NCBI GenBank assembly: GCA_944359735.1
Contig: CALVTA010000028.1
Span: 1-14,072 of the forward strand
Source of the DNA: an uncultured Bacilli bacterium
Lineage (GTDB): Bacteria > Bacillota_I > Bacilli_A > RF39 > UBA660
Reading direction: 5' to 3'
DNA: 14,072 nt
The stretch's first letter is position 1, and each line of letters begins with the position of its first letter. This document shows positions 1 to 5,520 of this stretch, one piece after another. Position numbers and translations under genes: made by a program. The notes below the pieces were generated by a model. That model saw only the letters and a program-made list of their open reading frames with translations, made no database searches and had not been told where the DNA came from.

Positions 1-16
1 ACAATTATAAAATTGT
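1..16 (-). terminator. Possible hairpin after the 54-aa HTH gene
   Basis: ACAATT-ATAA-AATTGT forms a 6-bp all-AT stem 20 bases beyond the stop codon of the HTH gene. A T-run would lie outside the window, so whether this is a terminator cannot be settled. Confidence 0.25.
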
Positions 17-35
17 TATCTAGTCTTTGTTAAGT

Positions 36-200
36 CTATACTTGTCTTGCATTGATGTAGTCTTTTAGTGTGCTTTCTTCGACTATGAAACGACCACCAA
101 CCTTAAATGCTTTTAGTTGTCTTGTTCTAATTAACTTTTGAATAGTCTTAATTGATAGCCCTAAAATCTCGCTTATTTCCTTTGTAGTGTAATAATTCAT
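36..200 (-). CDS. Small helix-turn-helix DNA-binding protein, excisionase family
   Basis: This 54-aa protein has a single MerR/excisionase-type (HTH_17-like) fold. Residues 5-24 (TTKEISEILGLSIKTIQKLI) give the two helices of the HTH, and residues 33-50 (KVGGRFIVEESTLKDYIN) the wing that usually follows. Start ATG at 200 has a strong GGGAGG site at 210-215; another ATG at 208 is out of frame and stops at once. Proteins like this act as excision directionality factors or small transcription regulators in integrative elements. It is different from the xis-like gene at 5631, which sits beside the integrase, so this one is more likely a regulator. The product is inferred from fold pattern only. 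Confidence 0.8.
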   Translation of the reverse strand: MNYYTTKEISEILGLSIKTIQKLIRTRQLKAFKVGGRFIVEESTLKDYINARQV

Positions 201-335
201 TGAAACATACCTCCCATGTCTTGTAGGGTAGCAATAATTACTTACCCTTACTTAAGAGGAAACAATAACAACCGAAAATATACAAAAGATACTTGTATTA
301 CTTTATAGGTTAGAATCCACTCGGATCGAGGCAAC
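201..335. other. Leader upstream of the HTH gene, with a hairpin
   Basis: No gene is seen. The arms 223-230 (gtagggta) and 243-251 (tacccttac) pair with one bulged base, close upstream of the GGGAGG site at 210-215. This could shape the leader of the HTH mRNA. CTCG-GAT-CGAG at 319-329 is a short dyad. No convincing -35/-10 pair is visible for the minus strand. Confidence 0.3.
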
Positions 336-366
336 AAAAAACACCTCATATTAAGGCAATATAAGG
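336..366 (-). terminator. Rho-independent terminator, minus strand
   Basis: On the minus strand CCTTATATT (366-358) pairs with AATATGAGG (352-344) over 9 bp with one G.U. The loop is 5 nt and is followed by TGTTTTTTG. It would stop minus-strand transcripts entering from 380-580 before they reach the HTH gene. Confidence 0.55.
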
Positions 367-379
367 CATTTAAAAAGAG

Positions 380-502
380 TTATTGCAAGCATAGTATAAT
401 TGCTATGGTAGTGCTTAAAGTTGCACCAAGTCCATATATTCCAGCACCAAACCTATTGACAATATAAAAAGTTTGTGCGTCGCACAAACTCTTATCTTGC
501 AT
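380..502 (-). CDS. Possible 40-aa single-span membrane peptide
   Basis: An open frame from ATG 502 to TAA 380 encodes 40 residues. The last 22 are glycine-rich and hydrophobic (GAGIYGLGATLSTTIAIILC), as in one membrane helix, after a polar N-terminus (MQDKSLCDAQ). No Shine-Dalgarno site is seen upstream. The frame also contains the 471-489 hairpin, which looks like a terminator. Either the peptide is real and translated from a leader RNA, or the frame is chance in a conserved regulatory region. I do not recognise a family. Confidence 0.3.
   Translation of the reverse strand: MQDKSLCDAQTFYIVNRFGAGIYGLGATLSTTIAIILCLQ
466..489 (-). terminator. Terminator of the minus-strand envelope operon
   Basis: GTTTGTGC-GTC-GCACAAAC is a perfect 8-bp stem with a 3-nt loop. 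On the minus strand it is followed directly by TTTTTATATT, the form of an intrinsic terminator. It lies about 95 bases after the lipoprotein stop codon and would end the operon that starts near 2700. Confidence 0.65.
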
Positions 503-590
503 AGCCGAGCAATACGGGTGGGGTTAAGTAAATACGGGCTTGACTTTTCAAAAATCGGTCGCCCCGTCCTATATAGATTTACTTATCTTG
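491..590. repeat. Cluster of direct and inverted repeats
   Basis: AATACGGG occurs at 511-518 and 531-538, exactly 20 bp apart. CTTATCTTG occurs at 491-499 and 582-590. AAGTAAAT (526-533) plus ACGGGC (534-539) are mirrored by GCCCCGT (561-567) and ATTTACTT (577-584), giving an interrupted stem. The last repeats run into the stop codon of the lipoprotein gene. Such packed repeats occur at transfer or replication origins and protein-binding sites; which applies here is unknown. Confidence 0.45.
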
Positions 591-954
591 TAAGTGATAT
601 TCCCTCTAAACCTATCATAGTATCTTTATCAATAGCATATAAGACAACACCTATACTTTTATCATTTTTTAAAAGTATCCAATTTCCTTTTATTTCATAT
701 TCAGATGTTCGACCCTCGCCAAAGTCTATTTCTTTCTCACTAATTGTTATTTTTGCTTGTCCGTTGCTTTCCTCATAATTCCAAGTGCCAATTACATTTT
801 CTTTTGTTAATACAAAATCATTTTTTGATGTTTCTTGACTTTGGTTATTTGTGTTAGAGTTAGCATTATTGTTGTTATTTTCCTTATTGCCACAACCACA
901 TAAACCTAAAACCATAACCCCACATAATAATACTAAACTAATTTTCTTTTTCAT
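583..954 (-). CDS. Putative lipoprotein with Asn-rich linker
   Basis: This 123-aa protein starts with a type II signal peptide: MKKK, a hydrophobic core (residues 5-18), then the lipobox L18-C19-G20-C21, predicting lipidation at Cys21 and anchoring outside the cell membrane. An Asn/Ser/Thr/Gln-rich flexible linker follows (about 24-42). A compact domain of about 80 residues comes next, with a GTWNYEE motif and alternating beta-type segments, as in small lipocalin-like extracellular domains. ATG 954 is chosen because GAGG lies 8 bases upstream; the frame extends to a TTG at 981, but that overlaps the previous gene and has no ribosome site. It is the last gene of the three-gene minus-strand operon. 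The ligand or partner is unknown. Confidence 0.8.
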   Translation of the reverse strand: MKKKISLVLLCGVMVLGLCGCGNKENNNNNANSNTNNQSQETSKNDFVLTKENVIGTWNYEESNGQAKITISEKEIDFGEGRTSEYEIKGNWILLKNDKSIGVVLYAIDKDTMIGLEGISLTR

Positions 955-977
955 TTTCTTTTCCTCACTTTCAATTT

Positions 978-1502
978 TCAATTACAGGTTGTGTAACAAC
1001 CTACATCTCCATAACTTGTTTTTTTACAACTGGTACAACATCTTTTACCATCTGGACGAGTGGTACATTTTGTATGATAACCATTATCTGAACTTCCACT
1101 ACTATCATTGTTATCAAAAACACCACATATTCCCAATATCACAATAAACATCAATATAGCGAATATACCAAATATACCAAAAATCAATTTTGTTTGATTA
1201 TCAGTATATTTTGAAATCTCTTTGTTTTCTTTACTATCAATGTCAAAGTTTATTTCAGTGTGCTTTAAATAATAATAGAACATTTTAAATCTTAATACTA
1301 AAAACATAATAAGAGATATTACCAACACTAATACTAAATTATTTTGTGAAATAGATACAAGCATACACAATGCCGATACTATCATAATAGATATATTAAA
1401 TACATTAAAATAACCCTCTTGTTTCAACATGATATTATTTACCATTTGTTTCTCTTTAAAAGTTAATTCAAAATAATTTCTTCTTTTACTTTTTCTTTTC
1501 AT
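978..1502 (-). CDS. Three-span membrane protein with cysteine-rich tail
   Basis: The 174-aa product is not recognised. It has a basic N-terminus (MKRKSKRRN), predicted membrane segments near residues 33-51, 55-78 and 106-129, and a C-terminal tail of about 45 residues. The tail has a Ser/Asp/Asn linker followed by six cysteines (146, 155, 156, 159, 169, 173). The arrangement suggests a disulfide-bonded or metal-binding knot outside the membrane; the side is inferred, not shown. Start ATG 1502 has GAGGAG 9 bases upstream. It lies 17 bases after the zinc-ribbon gene and ends 23 bases before the lipoprotein start, so the three genes are very likely one transcript. Confidence 0.75.
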   Translation of the reverse strand: MKRKSKRRNYFELTFKEKQMVNNIMLKQEGYFNVFNISIMIVSALCMLVSISQNNLVLVLVISLIMFLVLRFKMFYYYLKHTEINFDIDSKENKEISKYTDNQTKLIFGIFGIFAILMFIVILGICGVFDNNDSSGSSDNGYHTKCTTRPDGKRCCTSCKKTSYGDVGCYTTCN

Positions 1503-1519
1503 AAAACCAAACTCCTCGA

Positions 1520-2671
1520 TTATTCAAAACTCCATTCATAGTCTAATGAATACCAATCGCAATATTCTTCATTACAAGGTATCAATTTTAATTTAAAATC
1601 TTCTTTTACAATAGCACCAAAAGAGTTTTGTGCCTCTACCCAACCATCAAAATAAAACCTATTTTCACTTTCTAAATATCTAAAACTATTATATGTAAAA
1701 GTTGCTGAACTTGGAGATTTTAAATATTCCTTTACATCTTGTTCAAAATAATCTTTTATAGGATATGGTGGAACATCAGTATAAAGCATAGCATTATATA
1801 GATAAACAAAATCATTTACTTGTTTGCCATTTTCATATAAAACGATGTCAATATCTTTGTTAAAATCCCAATAAACCTTTTCTACTTTTGTTTTGTCTTG
1901 ACTATTTATCTCAATTTTCATAGCATTTGGTGGGAAATAACTACTTTTACAAGTTTCTTCTATATTTACTATATAAGTATTTTCTTTTTCTCTATCTTCC
2001 CATATACCATATAAAGATAGGCAAGACCCAATATCTAATCTTTCATCTTTGTGTAATGAACTATAAATATTTTGCAAAAAATCTTTTGCCTCTTTTTTGT
2101 CATAAGTATTTAAATAAAGTATTTCTCTTATATCACTTGAATAACCCATATCTACTTTATGAATAAAACTTATTGTGTAATTTAAACTGAATACAACACC
2201 ACATATTATGGCTAATATTGAAATAATGCTAATTCTTAATTTTATTGTTTTTCTTTGCTCGTTATATTTAATCATAAAAACTATTAAAGCAACTGTATTT
2301 ATTATTAAAGATAAAAGTAATAATATTTGAGGTATCATACTATCAATTCTTTCATAACCAATTACTATGATAATTCCAGCAAGTAGTTGATAGATAATCA
2401 ATATATATTTTTTCTTTTTATAATCTATTTTTTTGTCATTTACGATTATACTATCTTCAACAATTTCTTTATTTTGTAATATCTCACTATTACAATAACG
2501 ACACATTTTAGCATTTATAGATATTTTTCTACCACAATCAGGACATTTTATCATTCTTTGCCGTTCTTCTTGTTTATTATTTTTATTGTGCAGGGTATAA
2601 ATAAATATGATAATGGCTATACCAAAATAAATCATTAGAAAAAAATTAGCACCTAAAAATCTCAAACCCAT
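1520..2671 (-). CDS. Zinc-ribbon membrane protein with extracytoplasmic C-terminal domain
   Basis: This 383-aa protein has a first membrane span at about 11-27 and a zinc ribbon with C43-x2-C46 and C57-x2-C60. Three more spans follow at about 88-106, 113-135 and 146-166, then a roughly 215-residue soluble domain. Near the end it carries LKSPSSATF (317-325) and VEAQNSFGA (345-353), a motif pair I recall from small Firmicutes lipoproteins and phage-encoded proteins. The ribbon resembles those at the head of many uncharacterised membrane proteins, where it may bind nucleic acid or protein. Start ATG 2671 has AAAGGAG 11 bases upstream, and the promoter at 2701-2706 lies just before. It heads the envelope operon; its function is unknown. 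Confidence 0.8.
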   Translation of the reverse strand: MGLRFLGANFFLMIYFGIAIIIFIYTLHNKNNKQEERQRMIKCPDCGRKISINAKMCRYCNSEILQNKEIVEDSIIVNDKKIDYKKKKYILIIYQLLAGIIIVIGYERIDSMIPQILLLLSLIINTVALIVFMIKYNEQRKTIKLRISIISILAIICGVVFSLNYTISFIHKVDMGYSSDIREILYLNTYDKKEAKDFLQNIYSSLHKDERLDIGSCLSLYGIWEDREKENTYIVNIEETCKSSYFPPNAMKIEINSQDKTKVEKVYWDFNKDIDIVLYENGKQVNDFVYLYNAMLYTDVPPYPIKDYFEQDVKEYLKSPSSATFTYNSFRYLESENRFYFDGWVEAQNSFGAIVKEDFKLKLIPCNEEYCDWYSLDYEWSFE

Positions 2672-2700
2672 AAAAAATCAAACTCCTTTCTTTCACATCT

Positions 2701-2748
2701 ATTATAGCATACTTTTTCTTTTGCCTAAAATAGCCCATTTTTGCCTAC
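2701..2748 (-). promoter_or_regulatory. Promoter with 21-bp-phased direct repeat, envelope operon
   Basis: Reading the minus strand, TGC-TATAAT (2709-2701) is an extended -10 lying 30 bases before the start codon. No good -35 is seen (TTTAGG at 2729-2724). Instead TTTTGCCTA is repeated exactly at 2719-2727 and 2740-2748, 21 bp (two helical turns) apart, the first copy covering the -35 position. This fits a pair of binding sites for an activator or repressor on one DNA face. Confidence 0.6.
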
Positions 2749-2804
2749 TATTTAAGTGATTTATGTTATGGGTATTATTTGTATATACCAAAGTTTAAAA
2801 CATC

Positions 2805-2828
2805 AAAAAAGAGGCCAAAAACACCTCT
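2805..2828 (-). terminator. Terminator of the 382/239-aa gene pair
   Basis: On the minus strand AGAGG (2828-2824) pairs with CCTCT (2814-2810) across a 9-nt loop and is followed by TTTTTG. The stem begins at the TAG stop codon of the 239-aa gene. The short stem makes it a moderate terminator. Confidence 0.5.
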
Positions 2829-3546
2829 AATCGAGTTTAAACTCGTCTATATCAGCAAAGTCAATGTTATCAATGGCTTTATAGTCAATATTATTGTAGT
2901 TATTTTCTATGTATGTCTTGATACAATTACAAAACTTTTCCTTTTGTTCTTTGTTATCACTAAAGATAACATCATTTTTTTCTATAAACTCATTACTATA
3001 TAATTTTTTAAAAAGTGGGTATTGCTTATTTTCCTTTGCCTTATCAGTAATAATCTTTTTTACTAATTTATCTATTTTAGTGGTAGCAAGTTTTGTTTTA
3101 TTGTCTAATGCTTCCGTATCATAGATAATAACATCTTGTTTGTGTAATTCCTTAAGCATAGGCTTTGCATACTTGATATAGTATTCTTCTATTTTTTCAT
3201 TTTGTGTATGTGTCCTTATAATTGTTTCAGCATATCGTTTACCCATATCAACTTTAACTTTCCTATTGCTTGTATTTAAAAAGTTTCTTTCTTCCTCGTC
3301 AAAGGCGATACTATCTTCTTCCGTAAAGTCATTATGCTTAACTAATAAATTAAAAAGATTATCTTCATATACGACTTGCTCGTGTTCCGTCATTTCAATT
3401 TTTGATTTCACATAGGGCATTATAAAGTTATCTATACAATTCCATATTTTATCTTTTAGTATTGTTTCAGCATCCGTGCTTTTTCGCTCCTTTGCCTTTG
3501 CTTTTTCTTCTTCCTCTAACATCTTAACAACATTTATTGATTTCAT
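2827..3546 (-). CDS. Unrecognised helical protein, second gene of coupled pair
   Basis: The 239-aa product is predominantly charged and alpha-helical. It opens with an E/K-rich, possibly coiled-coil segment (residues 10-22) and has no signal peptide or membrane span. No catalytic motif is evident: there is no Walker A, HNH, PD-ExK, HTH or Cys pair. Its start codon overlaps the stop of the upstream 382-aa gene (TAATG at 3548-3544), with GAGAGG 8 bases before the ATG, so the two are translationally coupled and probably work in one complex. Base use matches the rest of the element rather than the flank. I cannot assign a function. Confidence 0.65.
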   Translation of the reverse strand: MKSINVVKMLEEEEKAKAKERKSTDAETILKDKIWNCIDNFIMPYVKSKIEMTEHEQVVYEDNLFNLLVKHNDFTEEDSIAFDEEERNFLNTSNRKVKVDMGKRYAETIIRTHTQNEKIEEYYIKYAKPMLKELHKQDVIIYDTEALDNKTKLATTKIDKLVKKIITDKAKENKQYPLFKKLYSNEFIEKNDVIFSDNKEQKEKFCNCIKTYIENNYNNIDYKAIDNIDFADIDEFKLD

Positions 3547-4694
3547 TAACTCAACCTCTCAAACATTTTTTTATTTCTATCAATGATATTTTGTATTTTA
3601 GAAAAAGCTTCTTGCACTTGTTTTTCGTCCGTGATAGTAGGCACATTGTCATACATGAGATTATAGATTTCTTTTAGGTCATTGATTAACTTAACAACAA
3701 CATCAGCCTTAATAGTAAACTCATATAAGCCCGTTGTTATCTTTTCCATATTTACATAGAAAAAGTATAAGTCATAGTTAGCAATAAAAGGCTCAATTTC
3801 AATGTGTGATATTTCAATAATATGCTCATTTTTAGTGTCATTTTCTAATTGTTCCATAATTACATGATTTGTTATAAATGCCTCGTTTAAAAAGTTATCG
3901 GCTTTATTCATAAACTTTTTATTGTCTTTTATATCTATATTTAAAGATGTTAGATAGGCTTTGAAATAATCTTCGGCATTATCTTGCACAGTCAATTCAA
4001 AGTCTTTTATTTCGTCTTGAAATAATAGTTTTACAATACCATTGTTAGCATAAGCAATTAACTTAAATATTAAGTAAATATCATTTTTCTCTCGATCCGT
4101 TAGTTGGATTCCATAAGTGTCATAAAAGTTTTGCTCGTATTCTTTCCATATCTCGCCATTGTTAGGGAATAGATAATCTAGTTTACTTGTATAGATTTTA
4201 TAGTTACTATTCTTATTTTTCTCATAAAGTAAACCACTTTTAACAACTTTGTCAAAGTCAATGATTTCAAGTTTTTTCATTTCTTCTTCGACTTCTTGCT
4301 TAACCATATCTAATTTGTTAAAGTTCATTAAATAGTCATACCACTCAACAAACTTATTGAATAAGTATCTCGTATTACTATCTATCAAGCCTTTTAAAGT
4401 TCTTACACTATATTTGTGTTTTCTTTTTTCGTCGTTTTCTTCGTCAACTTGTTCCCCAACAATTTTTTCAAACTCGAGTTCCATTTCGTATATTTTATCA
4501 TTGATAGATTTGTTACTATCAGCGAATATTATATTGTTTATTGTGATTAGCATTTTATATACTTCAAGCATAATGTCATATTGTTCTTTGTATTCTTTTC
4601 TAAAGTCGTCAATTTTAAGTGCTTGTTCTAAAGTGTTTATATACTTGCTATTGCGAAAAATATCGTCCGATAAGGTATTGTGTCTTTTTCCCAT
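3546..4694 (-). CDS. Unrecognised 382-aa helical protein, first gene of coupled pair
   Basis: This soluble, Lys/Glu/Asp-rich protein is predicted almost wholly helical, with acidic stretches near residues 83-92 (QVDEENDEKR) and 136-146 (EVEEEMKKLEI) that could form coiled coils. No signal peptide, membrane span or known enzyme motif is visible. ATG 4694 has GGAGG 8 bases upstream. The gene has its own extended -10 promoter (4721-4716) directly behind the previous terminator, and a 26-bp dyad covers the region from -10 to the start codon. It is coupled to the 239-aa gene. The separate, operator-bearing promoter suggests tight control, as for a toxic, defence or replication function, but this is inference only. 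Confidence 0.65.
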   Translation of the reverse strand: MGKRHNTLSDDIFRNSKYINTLEQALKIDDFRKEYKEQYDIMLEVYKMLITINNIIFADSNKSINDKIYEMELEFEKIVGEQVDEENDEKRKHKYSVRTLKGLIDSNTRYLFNKFVEWYDYLMNFNKLDMVKQEVEEEMKKLEIIDFDKVVKSGLLYEKNKNSNYKIYTSKLDYLFPNNGEIWKEYEQNFYDTYGIQLTDREKNDIYLIFKLIAYANNGIVKLLFQDEIKDFELTVQDNAEDYFKAYLTSLNIDIKDNKKFMNKADNFLNEAFITNHVIMEQLENDTKNEHIIEISHIEIEPFIANYDLYFFYVNMEKITTGLYEFTIKADVVVKLINDLKEIYNLMYDNVPTITDEKQVQEAFSKIQNIIDRNKKMFERLS

Positions 4695-4724
4695 AATTAA
4701 AGCCTCCGTGCCTTAATTATACCA
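4694..4724 (-). promoter_or_regulatory. Extended -10 promoter under a 26-bp dyad
   Basis: Minus strand TGG-TATAAT (-10 hexamer 4721-4716) lies 21 bases before ATG 4694. TAATTAAGGC (4719-4710) and GCTTTAATTA (4703-4694) form an inverted repeat, 9 of 10 bp paired. Its 6-nt centre ACGGAG holds the start of the ribosome site. The dyad spans from the -10 to the first base of the start codon, so a bound protein would block RNA polymerase. In a read-through RNA the same dyad would put the ribosome site in a loop. Confidence 0.55.
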
Positions 4725-4756
4725 CGAAAAAAGGCTATCTCATATAAGATAACCTT
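4725..4756 (-). terminator. Strong terminator after the 87-aa gene
   Basis: Minus strand AAGGTTATCT (4756-4747) pairs with AGATAGCCTT (4740-4731) over 10 bp with one G.U. The loop is 6 nt and a run of six T follows. It separates the 87-aa gene from the 382-aa gene; the latter's promoter starts immediately after the T-run. Confidence 0.85.
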
Positions 4757-4762
4757 TGTTTT

Positions 4763-4830
4763 AGTTTAGATTAAGTTTAATTTAGTTTGTTTATAGTCTA
4801 AAATAGTTTATTTTTAGTTTAAATTAGTTT
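4763..4830. repeat. Seven AGTTT motifs phased at 10.5 bp
   Basis: AGTTT begins at 4763, 4774, 4784, 4795 (as AGTCT), 4805, 4816 and 4826. The steps are 11, 10, 11, 10, 11, 10, so every copy faces the same side of the helix. Most copies are TAGTTTA (TAAACTA on the minus strand). The array fills the space between the stop codon of the 87-aa gene and its terminator. This spacing is typical of sites for a protein that polymerises on DNA, or of intrinsically bent DNA. Confidence 0.75.
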
Positions 4831-5084
4831 TATTCACTCATAATTGAGTTTAATTCAACAAAGTTGTCATATTCTTTTTGAATAGCCTTATATAAACTAG
4901 CAATTCTATTATCAATACTATTTTTAGAGTTGTTTCTTTGTTGTTGATTTGTCATATATTTAGCAAACTTATTCAAAGTAGTTTTTGAAACCTCACTTTC
5001 AGTATATTTTGTAAGCATTACCTCAACCATAACACCTTTAATATCACTTAAATCTAAAACCATTTTTGCATTTTTATCTAACAT
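4830..5084 (-). CDS. Unrecognised 84-87-aa protein beside the phased repeat array
   Basis: This small soluble protein has a mixed first half (VLDLSDIKGVMVEVMLTKYT) and a polar, helical second half with a Q/N-rich patch (TNQQQRNNSKNS). It has no signal peptide, membrane span or clear HTH. ATG 5084 is preferred (84 aa). A GTG at 5093 in frame (87 aa) is possible but sits only 2 bases from the AAGGA site, which is 11 bases from the ATG. Its promoter region carries a 30-bp palindrome and its 3' flank a helically phased array, an arrangement that recalls small autoregulated DNA-binding or segregation proteins. No family is recognised. Confidence 0.6.
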   Translation of the reverse strand: MLDKNAKMVLDLSDIKGVMVEVMLTKYTESEVSKTTLNKFAKYMTNQQQRNNSKNSIDNRIASLYKAIQKEYDNFVELNSIMSE

Positions 5085-5119
5085 CTTAATCACTTTCCTT
5101 TCTTTGTGGGGTTGCCACT

Positions 5120-5172
5120 TTCTAATTGTTAGAATATTTTTTACAAACTTTCAAACCGGTTCGTTCGTTTGT
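5120..5172 (-). promoter_or_regulatory. Control region of the 87-aa gene: two palindromes over a promoter
   Basis: A symmetric site centred at 5157.5 has three blocks: ACAAAC (5143-5148), the palindrome AACCGGTT (5154-5161) and GTTTGT (5167-5172), each 5 bp apart. A second dyad, TTCTAA-TTG-TTAGAA, spans 5120-5134. On the minus strand TTGAAA (5154-5149) is a good -35 lying within the first palindrome. The -10, 17-18 bp on, is weak (TAACAA) and falls in the second dyad. This is what a tightly repressed or autoregulated promoter looks like. Confidence 0.55.
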
Positions 5173-5247
5173 GATTACATCTTACCAACAAAATACCAAA
5201 ATTAAAGTGTCATAAAACAAGTAAAAGTGTTCCTTTTTAAAAGTATG

Positions 5248-5274
5248 AAAAGCCTTTGCTTATGGGCTTTTTTT
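5248..5274 (+). terminator. Orphan plus-strand terminator 1
   Basis: AAAGCC (5249-5254) pairs with GGCTTT (5265-5270) across a 10-nt loop and is followed by a run of T to 5274. No plus-strand gene lies upstream, so it may end a small RNA or antisense transcript that begins between 5100 and 5240. Confidence 0.6.
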
Positions 5275-5400
5275 GTATTTCAATACCGATTTTTCGAGTA
5301 AAAAAGCCAAAAATAAGAATAAAATATTTTGTATTTTTTTGATTTTGTCAGCCCCGTATTTTTTCCTTATTTATATATATAGGGTGTTCGACGAAAAAAG

Positions 5401-5450
5401 TATCATAAACTATCACAAAGTATCACAAACTATCATAAATTTTCATAACA
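5401..5450. repeat. Five tandem 10-bp repeats (TATCAYAAAN)
   Basis: TATCATAAAC, TATCACAAAG, TATCACAAAC, TATCATAAAT and the weaker TTTCATAACA stand head to tail without spacers. The 10-bp period is not a multiple of three, so it does not reflect coding. It sits 180 bp before the xis-like gene and just after an AT-rich run. Candidates are iterons of a replication protein, or arm sites for an excisionase or repressor. Confidence 0.75.
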
Positions 5451-5495
5451 AAATTAAAACTTATTACTCGATAAATCGGTTAAGTAAAATTGTCT

Positions 5496-5520
5496 AGCCC
5501 TTATATTACGGGCTTTTTTT
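5496..5520 (+). terminator. Orphan plus-strand terminator 2
   Basis: AGCCC (5496-5500) pairs with GGGCT (5510-5514) across a 9-nt loop and is followed by seven T in all. It lies just after the tandem repeats and insulates the xis/int genes from upstream transcription, or ends a small RNA from the 5275-5490 interval. Confidence 0.65.

Noticed and set aside
473..778. 101-codon plus-strand frame
   Set aside because: It is antisense to the lipoprotein gene, has no ribosome site and runs through the repeat cluster.
851..1147. 98-codon plus-strand frame rich in Leu, Phe and His
   Set aside because: It is the mirror of the lipoprotein signal and membrane-protein tail; composition is typical of antisense to Lys/Asn-rich coding DNA.
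1927..2166. 79-codon plus-strand frame
   Set aside because: It is antisense to the zinc-ribbon gene and has no ribosome site.
2779..3124. Two plus-strand frames of 71-74 codons
   Set aside because: Both lie opposite the coupled 239-aa gene, which has the better start and context.
4357..4716. 119-codon plus-strand frame
   Set aside because: It is antisense to the 382-aa gene, Ser/Leu-rich, and lacks a ribosome site.
5401..5450. CRISPR array
   Set aside because: The 10-bp units are contiguous with no spacers and are far too short.
5273..5497. 74-codon plus-strand frame
   Set aside because: It begins with TTG inside a terminator T-run, has no ribosome site, and crosses the non-triplet 10-bp repeats.
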